Origin: Lithodes maja | Taxonomy: Eukaryota > Arthropoda > Malacostraca > Decapoda > Lithodidae | Assembly: GCA_037953745.1 (NCBI GenBank) | Contig: JBAKBP010000766.1 | Location: 48,501 to 112,500 of the forward strand | Length of the DNA: 64,000 nt | Direction: 5' to 3' | Shown here: positions 20,649-30,176 of the stretch, one piece after another | Numbering within the stretch: the first letter of the stretch is position 1 | Layout: each line of letters begins with the position of its first letter | The notes under the pieces: generated by a model | Database searches by the model: none | What the model was told of the DNA's origin: nothing | What the model saw: the letters and a program-made list of their open reading frames with translations, nothing else | Position numbers and translations under genes: made by a program

Positions 20649-21419
20649 ATGTTTAAGGATGAGATCTGTGCAGCATGTGAGGAGGTGTGTGGAGTGAGGA
20701 GAAGAGGGAGGGGAGTGAAAGGTACAGCATGGTGGACAGAAGAGGTAAGAATAGCTGTGGAAGAAAAGAAGAAAGCATATAGAGAGTGGTTGGGTAGTAG
20801 AGGGCATGAAGATTCCGAGAGACAGAAACGAGCGAGGTACGTGGAGAGTAAGAGGGTGGTGAAGAGAGTAGTGAAGGAAAGTAAGAGAAGAGTAGATGAG
20901 GAATTTGGAAGGAATCTGAGTGTAAAATGGAGGGAGAGTAAGAAACTGTTCTGGAAAGAAGTCAAGAAAGTTAGGGAAGGTAGCAAGGGAAACAGTAAGG
21001 GTGTGAAAGATAAGAATGGGAGAATGCTAGCCGAGAAGCAAGAGAGAGTCGAAAGATGGAGGGAGTACTTCAGTGAGTTGCTAAATGAAAGGAATGAAGA
21101 GCCAGCAAACATAGCTGGATATGGTATGGGAGGGAGAAGAAGAGAAGTAGTGGAGGAGGAGGTGGGGATCAGGAGGTCAGAAGTGTGGGAAGCCATGAAA
21201 AGAGTGAAGTTGGGGAAAGCACCAGGAACAGATGGAGTGTGTGGGGAAATGTTGAGGTATGGTGGTGAGATAGTGATAGAATGGGTATGGAAAATGTGCA
21301 AACTAGCATGGGAGAAGGAGAGTGCACCCGATGACTGGAAGACTGGCATAATAGTCCCCTATATAAGGGCAAAGGGGAAAGAGGAGTGTGTGGTAACCAC
21401 CGAGGAATATGTCTTCTAA
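20649..21419 (+). pseudogene. RTE-like ORF, pre-RT and RT fingers part, frameshifted
   Basis: 256 codons rich in Arg/Lys/Glu, with WWTEEVRIAVEEKKKAYREW typical of the linker before RT, then RT finger motifs KLGKAPGTDGVCGEML and APDDWKTGIIVP. The frame is lost at about 21355-21365, where a base is missing in the run CCCC before TATATAAGG; the correct continuation is the frame of the next entry. The start is not a real initiation site because the 5' end is truncated. Confidence 0.8.
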
Positions 21420-22714
21420 GTGTAGTAGGGAAGGTATACAGTAGGGTAGTGATTGAGAGAGTGAGAGTGAGAACGGAGAAATGGATAGGCAACGAGCAGG
21501 GAGGCTTTAGGAAGGGAAGAGGATGTGTAGATCAGATTTTTACCCTGAATTGTGTTGTGGAGAAGTATCTGGAGAAGAAACAAAAGGTGTATGTTGCCTT
21601 TATGGACTTGGAGAAGGCCTATGACAGAGTGGATAGAGAAGGTTTGTGGAAAGTACTTAGAATATACGGAGTAGAGGGCAAGTTGCTGAAAGCAGTGAAG
21701 AGCATGTATGAGGGTGCAAAGGCGGCAGTACGTGTGGAGAGTGAGCAGAGTGAGTTCTTTGACCTGAATGTTGGTTTGAAACAGGGGTGTGTGATGTCCC
21801 CGTGGTTGTTTACTGTATATATGGATGGAGTTATGAAAGAAATACTATCAAGAGCAGTGGATGTTGGTGTATTGCTGAAAAGGGAGGGAATTGAGTGGAA
21901 GCTACCTATACTGCTGTTTGCGGATGATACAGTTCTGATGAGTGATAATGAATGGGAGTTGCAGGGTCTGGTAAATGAGTTTGGAACAGTGTGCGAAAAA
22001 CGGAATTTGAAGGTAAATACGGGGAAGAGCAAGGTTATGGTCTTCGAAAGGGGTGAAGTCACAGAGTGTGAGGTGAAGCTGAACGGTCAGGCTATGGAGA
22101 TCGTCAACTCTTTTAAGTATCTGGGCAGTGTGTTGAGTAAAGATGGGACTATGGATGAAGAGGTGCGGGAGAGGGTACAACAGGGGAAGAGGGTTGTAGG
22201 AACGCTAAAAGCAGTAACAAGAAATAGGGTGGTCAGTATGGAAGTGAAGAAGTCCTTGCATGACAGTGTGGTAATCCCGACACTGACTTACGGAAGCGAA
22301 GCATGGACGTTGGTTGAGAGACTCAGACCAAGAGTGAGAGCAGTGGAAATGAATTACTTAAGGAGTGCGTGCGGAATTATATGGAGGGATAGACAGACTA
22401 ATGAGGAAGTAAGAAGGAGGTGTGGTGTGGAGGTAGATGTGCTGGAAAGTGTGAAAAGGAACAACTTGAGATGGTTCGGCCATATGGAACGTATGGAAAG
22501 CGAGAGAATGACTAAGAGGGTGTACGAGAGCGAGGTGGAGGGACAGAGGGGGAGAGGTAGACCGAATATGAGGTGGAAGGATGGAGTGAGGAACTACATG
22601 AATGAAGGCGGTGCTGGTTGGGGGGAGGGGCGTCGACTGACTGGGACAGAGGTGCATGGGGGCGGTTCGTTCGTGGCCACCCCTTCGGGGATCACGGCGT
22701 CAGGCAATAGATAG
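21386..22714 (+). CDS. RTE-like reverse transcriptase, palm to C-terminus
   Basis: 442 codons in one open frame. NHRGICLLSVVGK (finger), GFRKGRGCVDQIFTL, motif A FMDLEKAYDRVDRE, motif B LKQGCVMSPWLF, catalytic FADD within LLFADDTVLM, then the thumb region FKYLGSVLSKDG. The C-terminal part has TYGSEAWTL, LRWFGHMERM and RGRGRPNMRWKDG, typical of RTE-type RTs. It is open through the 3' end, unlike the part upstream. A lone C-terminal RT cannot mobilise itself without endonuclease. A related fragment lies at 35071-35718. Confidence 0.88.
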   Translation: MCGNHRGICLLSVVGKVYSRVVIERVRVRTEKWIGNEQGGFRKGRGCVDQIFTLNCVVEKYLEKKQKVYVAFMDLEKAYDRVDREGLWKVLRIYGVEGKLLKAVKSMYEGAKAAVRVESEQSEFFDLNVGLKQGCVMSPWLFTVYMDGVMKEILSRAVDVGVLLKREGIEWKLPILLFADDTVLMSDNEWELQGLVNEFGTVCEKRNLKVNTGKSKVMVFERGEVTECEVKLNGQAMEIVNSFKYLGSVLSKDGTMDEEVRERVQQGKRVVGTLKAVTRNRVVSMEVKKSLHDSVVIPTLTYGSEAWTLVERLRPRVRAVEMNYLRSACGIIWRDRQTNEEVRRRCGVEVDVLESVKRNNLRWFGHMERMESERMTKRVYESEVEGQRGRGRPNMRWKDGVRNYMNEGGAGWGEGRRLTGTEVHGGGSFVATPSGITASGNR

Positions 22715-22779
22715 ATAGATAGATAGAATTTAGGTCACAGATGTGGACAATGTTAACCTCTTCAGCACCATGACGCCTT

Positions 22780-23136
22780 TTTGATCATTCTCTCCCTCTC
22801 TCTTTGGCTTGTATCCATTCGGCCCCATTCCGCCTACTGTTTTAAGACGTTTACCTCCATCCAGGTATCAATATTTTCCTTGTCGAGCGGTAGCGAGCCA
22901 GCATATATATATTTTGTTTTGAGAGCAAGCTAAATTTGTACATTTTTCGATAGAAAAATGTCTCCGGCGAAGCCGGATTTCTCCATACAATACTGGTTCG
23001 CTATCGCTCGCCAGGAAGATATCGACACCTGGATGGAGATAAACGTCTTAAAACAGTTGGCTGAATGGGGCCGAATGGATACAAGCCAGAGAAAGGGATA
23101 AAAGGAGAGCAAGACAATAAAGCAGGTGACCCCCCC
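22780..23136 (+). mobile_element. TTAA-flanked foldback element, type 1 (left end worn)
   Basis: Palindromic arms GGCTTGTATCCATTCGGCCC (left) and its inverse (right, about 23065-23085) enclose the core ATTTTTCGATAGAAAAATGT. It ends at CCCCCC|TTAA (23137-23140). The left TTAA is not clear. It closely matches 24027-24403. Confidence 0.78.
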
Positions 23137-23168
23137 TTAATGCCCCCAATATGTAATCTCCTTGGCAC

Positions 23169-23211
23169 TTAACCCTTTCTGTACCGGTGACGTCCTTTTA
23201 ATTAAGGGGAG
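23169..23211 (+). mobile_element. piggyBac-like MITE fragment cut by another TTAA element
   Basis: TTAA|CCCTTTCTGTACCGGTGACG (from 23169) matches the terminus of the MITEs at 17366 and 17576, then stops at TTAA 23212-23215, where a type 2 element begins. This is a nested insertion at an internal TTAA. Confidence 0.65.
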
Positions 23212-23215
23212 TTGG

Positions 23216-23520
23216 GTCGTTTTTCTGTGGTTCCCCTTCTTCCTCATGTTTAGCCCCTTTAGTTTCCAGATTTGATGACGTTCGGCCCATTACTTTGGCG
23301 ATTTTAAGACTTTTTGACCCATTTATTTGTCCATATTAAGACTTTTAGTTTCATTTAGTCGATTTATTCCTGGCGAGCGATAGCAAGCCTGTCATTTTTA
23401 TGAGAAACCGACCTCCGGCCGGGAAATTTTTCTATCGAAAAACGTACAAATTTATCTTGAAAGAGGGTTTTGGTGGGTGTTTCTTTACACTTGATGGAGG
23501 TCTAGGGGGGACACTAATAA
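23216..23520 (+). mobile_element. TTAA-flanked element, type 2 (copy 3)
   Basis: It starts TTAA|GGGGAGTTGGGTCG and runs through CCTGGCGAGCGATAGCAAGC, GACCTCCGGCCGGG and CTTGATGGAGGTCTAGGG. The right end is unclear; it fades into a GTGA/GA microsatellite at 23560-23600. Confidence 0.65.
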
Positions 23521-23752
23521 ACAATAATAAAATGATAAATACATGAGCAAATAAATACGCAGAGAGAGTGAGTGAGTGAGTGAGTGAGTGAGTGAATGAG
23601 AGAGAGGTTGAACATGTGCAAGTTAACTAATTAATTGCCCTAGCCAATATTCTAGACCAAAATTAAAATATTTATAACATTAAATAGATTCATTCAGTAA
23701 ATCCTGAATAGAGACAGACATGGGATATATTATATATATTATTTGGACTTTG

Positions 23753-23756
<4 letters not shown>

Positions 23757-23813
<57 letters not shown>

Positions 23814-23960
23814 ACAGTTTTCCTGGCGAGCGATAGCGAGCTTGTAATCTGGGAGATTTTTCAATCGAAAATTGTACAAACATATCTTGAAGGTGTGTCT
23901 CCGCCGGGGGGTGGGGGTGGGGGGGGGGGGGGTTGTTTAGCTTGATGGAGGTCTAGGGAA
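23757..23960. repeat. GA run plus a short TTAA-element fragment and a G tract
   Basis: GA repeats at 23754-23810, then TCCTGGCGAGCGATAGCGAG and related type 2 sequence to about 23960, with a run of G at 23910-23932. Confidence 0.75.
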
Positions 23961-24026
23961 GAAAATAAAACATGATAAAAAGATCCATAAAGGAACACAT
24001 AATATTATACGTTCATTCCCACTTAA

Positions 24027-24403
24027 GGGAGCCCACCTCGCTTTATTTCTATTTCTCTCCCTCTCTCTTTGGCTTGTATCCATTCGGCCCCATTCAGCCT
24101 ACTGTTTTAAGACGTTTACCCCCATCCAGGTGTCAATATTTTCCTGGCAAGCGATAGCAAGCCAACATATATATGTTTTTGTTTTGACAGTAAGCTAAAT
24201 TTGTACATTTTTCGATAGAAAAATGTCTCCGGCGAAGCCGTATTTCTCCATACAATGCTGGCTCGCTATCGCTCGCCAGGAAGATATCGACACCTGGATG
24301 GGGATACACGTCTTAAAACAGTTGGCTGAATGAGACCGAAAGGATACAAGCCAGGGAAAAAGAAAAAATGAGAGAAAGATAAAAACAAAGCCGGTGACTC
24401 CCC
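24027..24403. mobile_element. TTAA-flanked foldback element, type 1, complete copy
   Basis: A 377-bp element with TTAA at both sides (24023-24026 and 24404-24407). It opens GGGAGCCCACC and closes GGTGACTCCCC. Long imperfect arms pair: GGCTTGTATCCATTCGGCCC with its inverse near 24330-24352, GTTTTAAGACG with CGTCTTAAAAC, and CCATCCAGGTGTC with GACACCTGGATGG. The centre is ATTTTTCGATAGAAAAATGT plus a CCGGCGAAGCCG hairpin. It has no coding capacity, so it would be moved in trans, by a piggyBac-like transposase if the TTAA target is a guide. Confidence 0.85.
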
Positions 24404-24566
24404 TTAAGGATTGAAGGAAGTTTGGGAAGGCGTTTTTGTTAGCCTTGGGGACGATCTAAAATACATGGCTGGATAATTGGTGTCCTAGACGTAGAATACA
24501 AGCTAAAGAAAGTCGTCTAGTGCTAACCAGAATAAAATGACAATTACTTAATTATGCTGAAGGAGT

Positions 24567-24677
24567 TAAGGGAGCCTACTTCACTTTTTTCTCTTTATCT
24601 CTCTCTCTCTCTCTCTCTTTGTCTTGTATCCATTCGGCCCCATTCAGCCTACTGTTTTAACACGTTTACCCCCATCC
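24567..24677 (+). mobile_element. TTAA element type 1, left arm only, cut by LINE-B
   Basis: It begins TTAA|GGGAGCCTACTTC and matches the left arm of 24027-24403 up to ACCCCCATCCA, where it is interrupted by the 3' end of a minus-strand LINE-B. The remainder was not found in the window. Confidence 0.7.
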
Positions 24678-24743
24678 ATAAGAACATAAGAAAATGGGAG
24701 TCTGCAGAAAGCCGATTGGCCTAAGCAAGGCAGATCCCTGTCA
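24678..24743 (-). mobile_element. 3' terminal piece of LINE-B copy 1, separated by LINE-A
   Basis: CATAAGAACATAAGAAAATG and GCAGAAAGCCGATTGGCC are the reverse complement of the LINE-B 3' end (compare 37500-37569). The match breaks at CCCTGTC (24743) and resumes at 30403 with CCCACACAACCCC, exactly the next bases of LINE-B, so LINE-A is inserted between them. Confidence 0.85.
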
Positions 24744-25499
24744 CTCGAGCCCGACGCGCCAACCCGCCAACAGCACTTCGCTCTCGCTGCTCGAAATCTG
24801 ACCATAACTTGAGTACTCCATTACTCATCCCCTTATTTGTTTGCATGAGCTGTAGCTAAGCTCTAGCTTAACTGCCCTGTAGTTGCTTTGCATGTAATTT
24901 TGCTGTGTTTTTGACTGATAAACGTTTGTTTATCGAGACTGCTTTTGTTTACATTTGTACCGGTTAGTGACGACCGACGCTCTAAAGTAAACAAACTATT
25001 TGCTTGTTTCATATTATAAAGTTCTAGCACTTATTGTAGATATTTTAGCCCTCACTGTAGTTAAGTGCTTAGCAAACCACCCAGTAGTTATCTTGCATGA
25101 CATTGTACTGTAGTTTTGACTGATAAACGTGTGTTTTTCAAAATTCTATTTGTCAGGTTAGTAGACACGCCGCCGATACCAGCGCCACCTGTGTACGCAT
25201 AAACAAACCCTCTTCTTGTATTTTATATATCAAAGTCTAGCAATACTGTACTTGGTTGAACTTTTTTATCTTGGTTATCTATATAAATCGCACACTAACA
25301 TTTGTCAAGATAGTTTTAATATTGGGTTAGAATAATTTAGTTACTGTAATACTTTTTGATAGCCTATTTATTAATCGCATTTCAGATACTTGTCACCATA
25401 ATAGGCCTCTCACACTCTTGCCAGGGATATTACTAACTCCATTATTATTATTATTGTGTCGACCACTGTATAAACTAATATACAGGCTTTAGCCTAACT

Positions 25500-25780
25500 G
25501 TGTCATACTGCTAACATAATTTTATTTTTATTTTCAGGCATAAAATTGTGTTCTATTGCTAACATATTCTTTTTGTGATCAACATATTCTTTTTGTGATT
25601 TACAGGTATTAATTGTACCATATTGCTAACCAATATTTTTTGTTACTGTACTGTATACTGCTTTCCAGTGTTCTCACTAGGCTAAATTAGCCCTCTCCCC
25701 TTTTTTTCTCCCAGTAAATTTTGTAACAAATTACTAGTCCATTTACAATTTTCAGGCTTTAACTGTGTCATACTGCTAAC

Positions 25781-25820
<40 letters not shown>

Positions 25821-26310
25821 CAGGCATAAATTGTGTTCTATTGCTAACATATTTTTTGTGATTTACAGCCATAATATTCTTTTTGTGATTAACATATTAT
25901 TTTTGTGATTTACAGGCATTAATTGTACCATATTGCTAACAAATATTTTTTGTTACTGTACTGTATACTGTTTTCCAGTTTTTTCACTAGGCTACATTAA
26001 CCCTCTCCCACTTTTTTTTTTCCAGTAAATTTTGTAACAAATTTCTAGTCCATTTGTGATTTTCAGGCTTTAACTGTGTCATACTGCTAACATAAATTTT
26101 TGTTTTTTTCAGGCATAAATTGTGTTCTATTGCTAACATATTTTTTGTGATTTACAGGCATATTAATTTTATCATATTGCTAACAAAAAAAATTGTGATT
26201 TTCAGGAATTAATTGTATCACATTGCTAACATACATTTTTTGTGATTTTCAGGCTTTAATTGTACCATTTTGCTAACATAAATTTGTGTGATTTTCAGGC
26301 ATATTGTGAT
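25500..26310 (+). repeat. tandem array of branch-point plus 3' splice-site-like modules in the LINE-A 5' region
   Basis: At least eight close copies of a module TTGCTAACAT-N-TTTTTGTGATTTTCAG|GC, the CTAAC being a good branch-point sequence and the rest a pyrimidine-rich tract with CAG. Further variants end CTTTCCAG or CTCCCAG. A higher-order unit of about 280-310 bp starts with GGCTTTAACTGTGTCATACT at about 25755 and 26067, and in a diverged form near 25485. The last module ends 19 bp before the ORF1 ATG. Confidence 0.75.
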
Positions 26311-26319
26311 TATATCGTC

Positions 26320-26661
26320 ATGGCGCCGCAACGAACCTGCACGAGTTGTTCCGGTAAATTTGGCCCTACCATGTTTGTTGATACTGATGTCCAAATTTGT
26401 AGATTTTGCCAGCTCCGAGAGAAGATTGCGGATGAATTGAATGCAGCTCACCGCAAGATCGATGCCCTGACTACGAAGCTTGAATCCCTTCAAGAATTTG
26501 CCACACTCAACGTAGGAGTGCCCTCGGCCCAAGAAACCACTACTATGTCAACCGCCATTCCAGTGCATACAGTACCGGTACCCACACCAGCAGCTACCTT
26601 AGATGTTGCAGATAATAATAATGACTCTACTCTCACTCCCCCCAGGACAACTTTCAGTTAG
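26320..26661 (+). pseudogene. LINE-A ORF1, N-terminal zinc finger and coiled coil
   Basis: It starts at ATG 26320 in the context CGTCATGGCG. Residues 6-30 hold CTSC...CRFC (C-x2-C-x17-C-x2-C), a PHD-like zinc finger as reported in CR1 ORF1 proteins. A helical heptad-rich stretch follows (LREKIADELNAAHRKIDALT), then a Thr/Pro-rich linker. It stops at TAG 26659-26661, but the other frame is open across the same point and reads on into the esterase, so a 1-nt loss in the C run at 26637-26642 has split one ORF1. The protein is expected to bind RNA in the retrotransposition particle. Confidence 0.8.
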
Positions 26662-27310
26662 TGAGAAACAATGTCCATCCCAGTACCAGTACCAGGAAGG
26701 TCATCCCGACAACATGCCAAAACCGCTTCAAAATTCTGGCTATTGACGAGGAAGAGGAAACGGAAGAAGTTCGGCTTGTGGGCGACTCCATGGTCCGTGG
26801 CCAACTAACCGAGTTCTGCGCCAGGGCACCCAGGACCAGAAAGCGATTCTGTATCCCAGGTGGCGGCGTGGACGACATTGTTGCGGCTCTGGAAGAGGTT
26901 TCCAGGCTCGCCCCCGCAAGCACTACGTACATCATCCACGTTGGATCTAACGATGTCCAACGGACGCGGTCAGAGGAACTACTTTGCAAGTACCGGCGGC
27001 TGATCAGGTCCTTCAAGGAAAAATCTAATAGAATCTTAATTTCAGGAATTGTTCCCCGGATTGATGTAGAAAACCGATTCTACAACATAGCTACCAGTAC
27101 AAATCGCCGACTAGCCAAACTCTGCAGGGAGGAGAACATCGGCTTTGTCGACACGTGGATAATTTTTACTATGATAAATCTTTGTTTTCAGGAGATGGTG
27201 TACATCTCAATGAAGTAGGAGCTGCACGTCTTGGTCGTCTGCTGAACGATGCAGTCAAGGATTTCCGTTCAAAAAACGGGGTCAACCAGACCCAAGACAG
27301 GGTAGTGTAA
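26643..27310 (+). pseudogene. LINE-A ORF1, SGNH/GDSL esterase domain with a second frameshift
   Basis: After the C-run shift the frame reads FQLVRNN, then an esterase-like domain: block I LVGDSMVRG (nucleophile Ser), a glycine-rich GGGVDD, block III HVGSNDV, and block V DGVHLN with the Asp and His of the triad. Between blocks III and V a 1-nt deletion at TGG 27156-27158 shifts frame; the DGVHLN frame ends at TAA 27308-27310. Known CR1 ORF1 proteins carry such an esterase; its lipid or membrane substrate is unproven. Near its end the codons TCA AAA AAC (27269-27277) form a -1 frameshift heptamer. Confidence 0.82.
27271..27293 (+). promoter_or_regulatory. candidate -1 ribosomal frameshift site A_AAA_AAC at the ORF1/ORF2 overlap
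   Basis: In the esterase frame the codons are tcA-AAA-AAC, which is the X_XXY_YYZ arrangement. A slip of one base back puts the next codon at 27277, exactly the frame of ORF2, open from there into the endonuclease. GGGTC (27279-27283) can pair with GACCC (27289-27293) just downstream. The same SKN codons with A_AAA_AAC occur in the divergent LINE-A copy 3 at about 51349-51343 on the minus strand. Confidence 0.6.
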
Positions 27311-28296
27311 GTCAAATACGAACTGAAAATTCAGACAACGCACAATCAGTAACATCCAACTCTAATACTCTTAAGGTGTTTTATGTAAATGCTCGTAGCA
27401 TACGCAATAAATTTTCAGATCTAGAGGAAATCGTGTTTACAGAACATTATGATATAATCGGCATTACAGAATCTTGGTTAAATACGGAAGACAGAGACTT
27501 TTTAGCCGAATATACGCTTCCTGGTTATACAATGTTTGAGAAAAGTCGGATCAATAGAAATGGAGGAGGAGTTCTGTTTTTTATAAAGGAAAGTCTTAAT
27601 CCCGTCTTAATGTCAAAACCTCAAATTGCGAATATAGACATATCTTACGTACTATTAAATAATAAACGAGGAACTAAAATAACACTAGCTTTATTATACA
27701 GACCCCCATCTCAATCAGTGCAAACTGACAGTGAAATTTATGAACAAATTGCAGAAATAACTAACATACAAGATACCGTAATTCTTGGCGATTTCAACTT
27801 ACCCGTGACTAAATGGGGCGATATTCTTACTTCACACTCTGGACACGACCTCTATGCTAACTTGCAAGAGAGTTCACTTTTTCAATTTGTACAATCTCCG
27901 ACCCGTGGTAATAATGTGCTTGACCTTGTACTCGCAACAAAAGAAGAATTAATAGAGAATTTGAATGTTGGTGATGAATTCAGTAACAGCGACCATCGTA
28001 CGATAACTTTCACTTTAAAGTTTACTAGTAACAAATCAAATAGCAGCATTGAGAAAGTCCCTAATTTCAAGAAAGCAAATTTTCATAAACTTAAATCAAA
28101 ACTTAAAGAAACTGACTGGAGCTTTCTGACTAACAATAACGACATAAATACATCTTGGGAGTGTTTCACAACCACTTACCTTAAGGCAGTGCAAGACTGC
28201 ATACCATCGAAAATACGGCGTCCAGGCCAAAATGAAAAGCCCAAATGGTGGAATAAAGATATTTCAGACTGTCTGCTTGCTAAAAAAATTTGCTAA
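27277..28296 (+). pseudogene. LINE-A ORF2, APE-type endonuclease domain
   Basis: The frame is open from inside ORF1, with no ATG before the endonuclease. Endonuclease motifs appear in order: NARSIRNK, ITESWLN (catalytic Glu), LALLYRPP (Tyr), ILGDFNLP (Asp and Asn), PTRGNNVLDLV and NSDHRTITF (Asp/His). This domain nicks target DNA to prime reverse transcription. The frame ends at TAA 28294-28296 because a run of seven A (28284-28290) has one A more than the six in copy 3. The true ORF continues in the next frame. Confidence 0.87.
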
Positions 28297-28532
28297 TGAT
28301 AGATTAAAATCCTCACAAAATGACGAAGAACGGGTGAAATTTGTAGAGCTACGACGCAAAGCCAAAAAGTTAATTAAGCAAAGTAAAAAGACCCTGGAGT
28401 TACATGTTGCGAATCAAAGTAAAACAAACCCGAAAGAATTCTATAGTTATATCAGAAAGAAAAAAGTAGTTACTTCAACTGTTGGACCGTTAGGTCGATG
28501 AAAATGGAGAATACACCAAAGACGAAGTACAA
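28285..28532 (+). pseudogene. LINE-A ORF2 linker between two frameshifts
   Basis: The frame FANDRLKSSQNDEERVKFVE to FYSYIRKKK is the typical Lys-rich stretch between endonuclease and RT in CR1-type ORF2. It ends at TGA 28499-28501. Copy 3 reads GTTAGTCGATGAA where this copy has an extra G (GTTAGGTCGATGAA), so this is a single-base insertion. Confidence 0.8.
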
Positions 28533-30176
28533 ATGAGTAATGCCCTCAATACCTTCTTTGCATCAGTTTTTACAACCGAAGACCTCAGTGATATCCCTAC
28601 ACCATCGCCGATTCAGATTGATAATTCAGATGTTCTAAGCAATATCACCGTTACAGAGAGAGAAGTATTGAATTGTTTAGATAAACTCAAGGTAAATAAA
28701 ACGCCTGGACCTGATACAATCTCACCTAGAGTTCTAAAGGAAGCTAAGGATGAGCTCTCCAAACCACTGACATTGCTATTCAATGAATCCTTGCAGTCTG
28801 GGACTATGCCTGATCAGTGGAAGCTAGCCAACGTAACACCGATATTCAAAAAAGGCAGCAAATCCCTACCCAGTAACTATCGTCCAATTAGCTTAACCTC
28901 AATTGTATGTAAAATGCTAGAAACGGTCATAAGAGACAGACTCGTAAATCACTTAGAGGCAAATAACTTACTTAAAGATACTCAACACGGCTTTCGTAAA
29001 AAACGTTCCTGTTTAACAAACCTCTTAGACTTCTTCCACGATATCTTCAACCTCTACGATGAGAGTAAAGCTGTAGATATTATATACCTTGATTTTCAAA
29101 AGGCCTTTGACAAAGTTCCCCACAAACGATTACTGCTAAAACTAAAAGCGCATGGAATACAAGACGGTGTGTTGAAATGGATAGAAAATTGGCTCAGCGA
29201 CAGAAAGCAAAGAGTAGTCATAAACGGTAAGGCATCTAAATGGACCAATGTAAGTAGTGGGGTACCCCAGGGATCGGTACTAGGACCAATTCTCTTTCTA
29301 ATTTACATCAACGACATAGATGAGGGTCTCACCTGTACAATCTCAAAATTTGCTGACGATACAAAAATTGCAAATAGCGTACTCTCAAAAGAACAAGTTG
29401 ACGATATGCAACACAATCTAGATAAATTGTCATGTTGGGCCCAAATTTGGCAAATGAGTTTCAATGCGGATAAATGTAAAGTACTACATATCGGATACCT
29501 AAATGAGAAAGCAAACTATTCGATGAATGGCACTCAGCTTAAGAATGTAAACAAAGAAACCGATCTGGGAGTAACAATATCGAGTAACCTAAAACCGAGT
29601 CAACAATGTTCAGAAGTTGTTAAGAAGGCAAACAAAATAATTGGCTTTATAGGCAGGTCATTTGAGCATAAATCCAAAGATGTTATCCTAACCCTTTACA
29701 ATTCCTTAGTCCGCCCTCTTCTGGAATACTGCGTTCAATCCTGGTGCCCTTATTACCAAAAAGATATAAACAAGCTAGAACGAGTTCAACGTAGAGTTAC
29801 CAAAATGATACCTAGCCTAAAGAACAAACCATACGAAGAGCGTCTTAGAGAATTAAATCTATTTCCTTTAACCCAGCGCAGATTAAGAGGCGACTTAATT
29901 CAAGTGTTCAAAATCATCAAAGGCATCGACAATATGAACTGTAGTAAGTACTTCACTATCGACCAATCTAATTACACGCGGGGAAACGGTTGCAAAATTA
30001 TTGGTAAATCTTTTAACTCACACGAATCTAAGAATTTCTTCTTCAATCGAGTTGTCAACTTGTGGAATGGGCTTCCCCGAGACGTTATAGACTGCAGCAC
30101 CGTTGATTCATTTAAACTCCGCTTAGACAAATATCTCGCATCAAACCCGCGACTGACTGCGTTTGTAAATGAATAA
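28533..30176 (+). CDS. LINE-A ORF2, reverse transcriptase and C-terminal domain
   Basis: 547 codons without a break. RT motifs in order: NKTPGPDTISP, WKLANVTPIFKKG, NYRPISLTSIVCK, HGFRKKRSCLTNL, motif A IIYLDFQKAFDKVPH, motif B SSGVPQGSVLGP, catalytic FADD in ISKFADDTKI, then thumb and C-terminal regions with LVRPLLEYCVQSWCPYYQKD, RLRGDLIQVFKIIKG and FFFNRVVNLWNGLP. It copies element RNA at the nicked target. The ATG at 28533 is probably internal to ORF2. Minus-strand copies at 47509-48640 and 48868-51143 are close relatives. Confidence 0.92.
   Translation: MSNALNTFFASVFTTEDLSDIPTPSPIQIDNSDVLSNITVTEREVLNCLDKLKVNKTPGPDTISPRVLKEAKDELSKPLTLLFNESLQSGTMPDQWKLANVTPIFKKGSKSLPSNYRPISLTSIVCKMLETVIRDRLVNHLEANNLLKDTQHGFRKKRSCLTNLLDFFHDIFNLYDESKAVDIIYLDFQKAFDKVPHKRLLLKLKAHGIQDGVLKWIENWLSDRKQRVVINGKASKWTNVSSGVPQGSVLGPILFLIYINDIDEGLTCTISKFADDTKIANSVLSKEQVDDMQHNLDKLSCWAQIWQMSFNADKCKVLHIGYLNEKANYSMNGTQLKNVNKETDLGVTISSNLKPSQQCSEVVKKANKIIGFIGRSFEHKSKDVILTLYNSLVRPLLEYCVQSWCPYYQKDINKLERVQRRVTKMIPSLKNKPYEERLRELNLFPLTQRRLRGDLIQVFKIIKGIDNMNCSKYFTIDQSNYTRGNGCKIIGKSFNSHESKNFFFNRVVNLWNGLPRDVIDCSTVDSFKLRLDKYLASNPRLTAFVNE

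Larger units (their letters stand above)
20640..22729 (+). mobile_element. RTE-like LINE, 5'-truncated, with (ATAG)n tail
   Basis: It contains the region between endonuclease and RT, a full RT and the C-terminal region, followed closely by the tail ATAGATAGATAGATAGATAG (22706-22729). A short 3' end with a tetranucleotide tail is typical of RTE-like elements. The endonuclease is missing. The left edge at about 20640 adjoins the AT-rich array. No target duplication could be identified. Confidence 0.85.

Noticed and set aside
20585..21349. 254-codon minus-strand ORF
   Set aside because: It is the complement of the purine-rich RTE-like ORF; Ser/Leu/Phe-rich with no motif.
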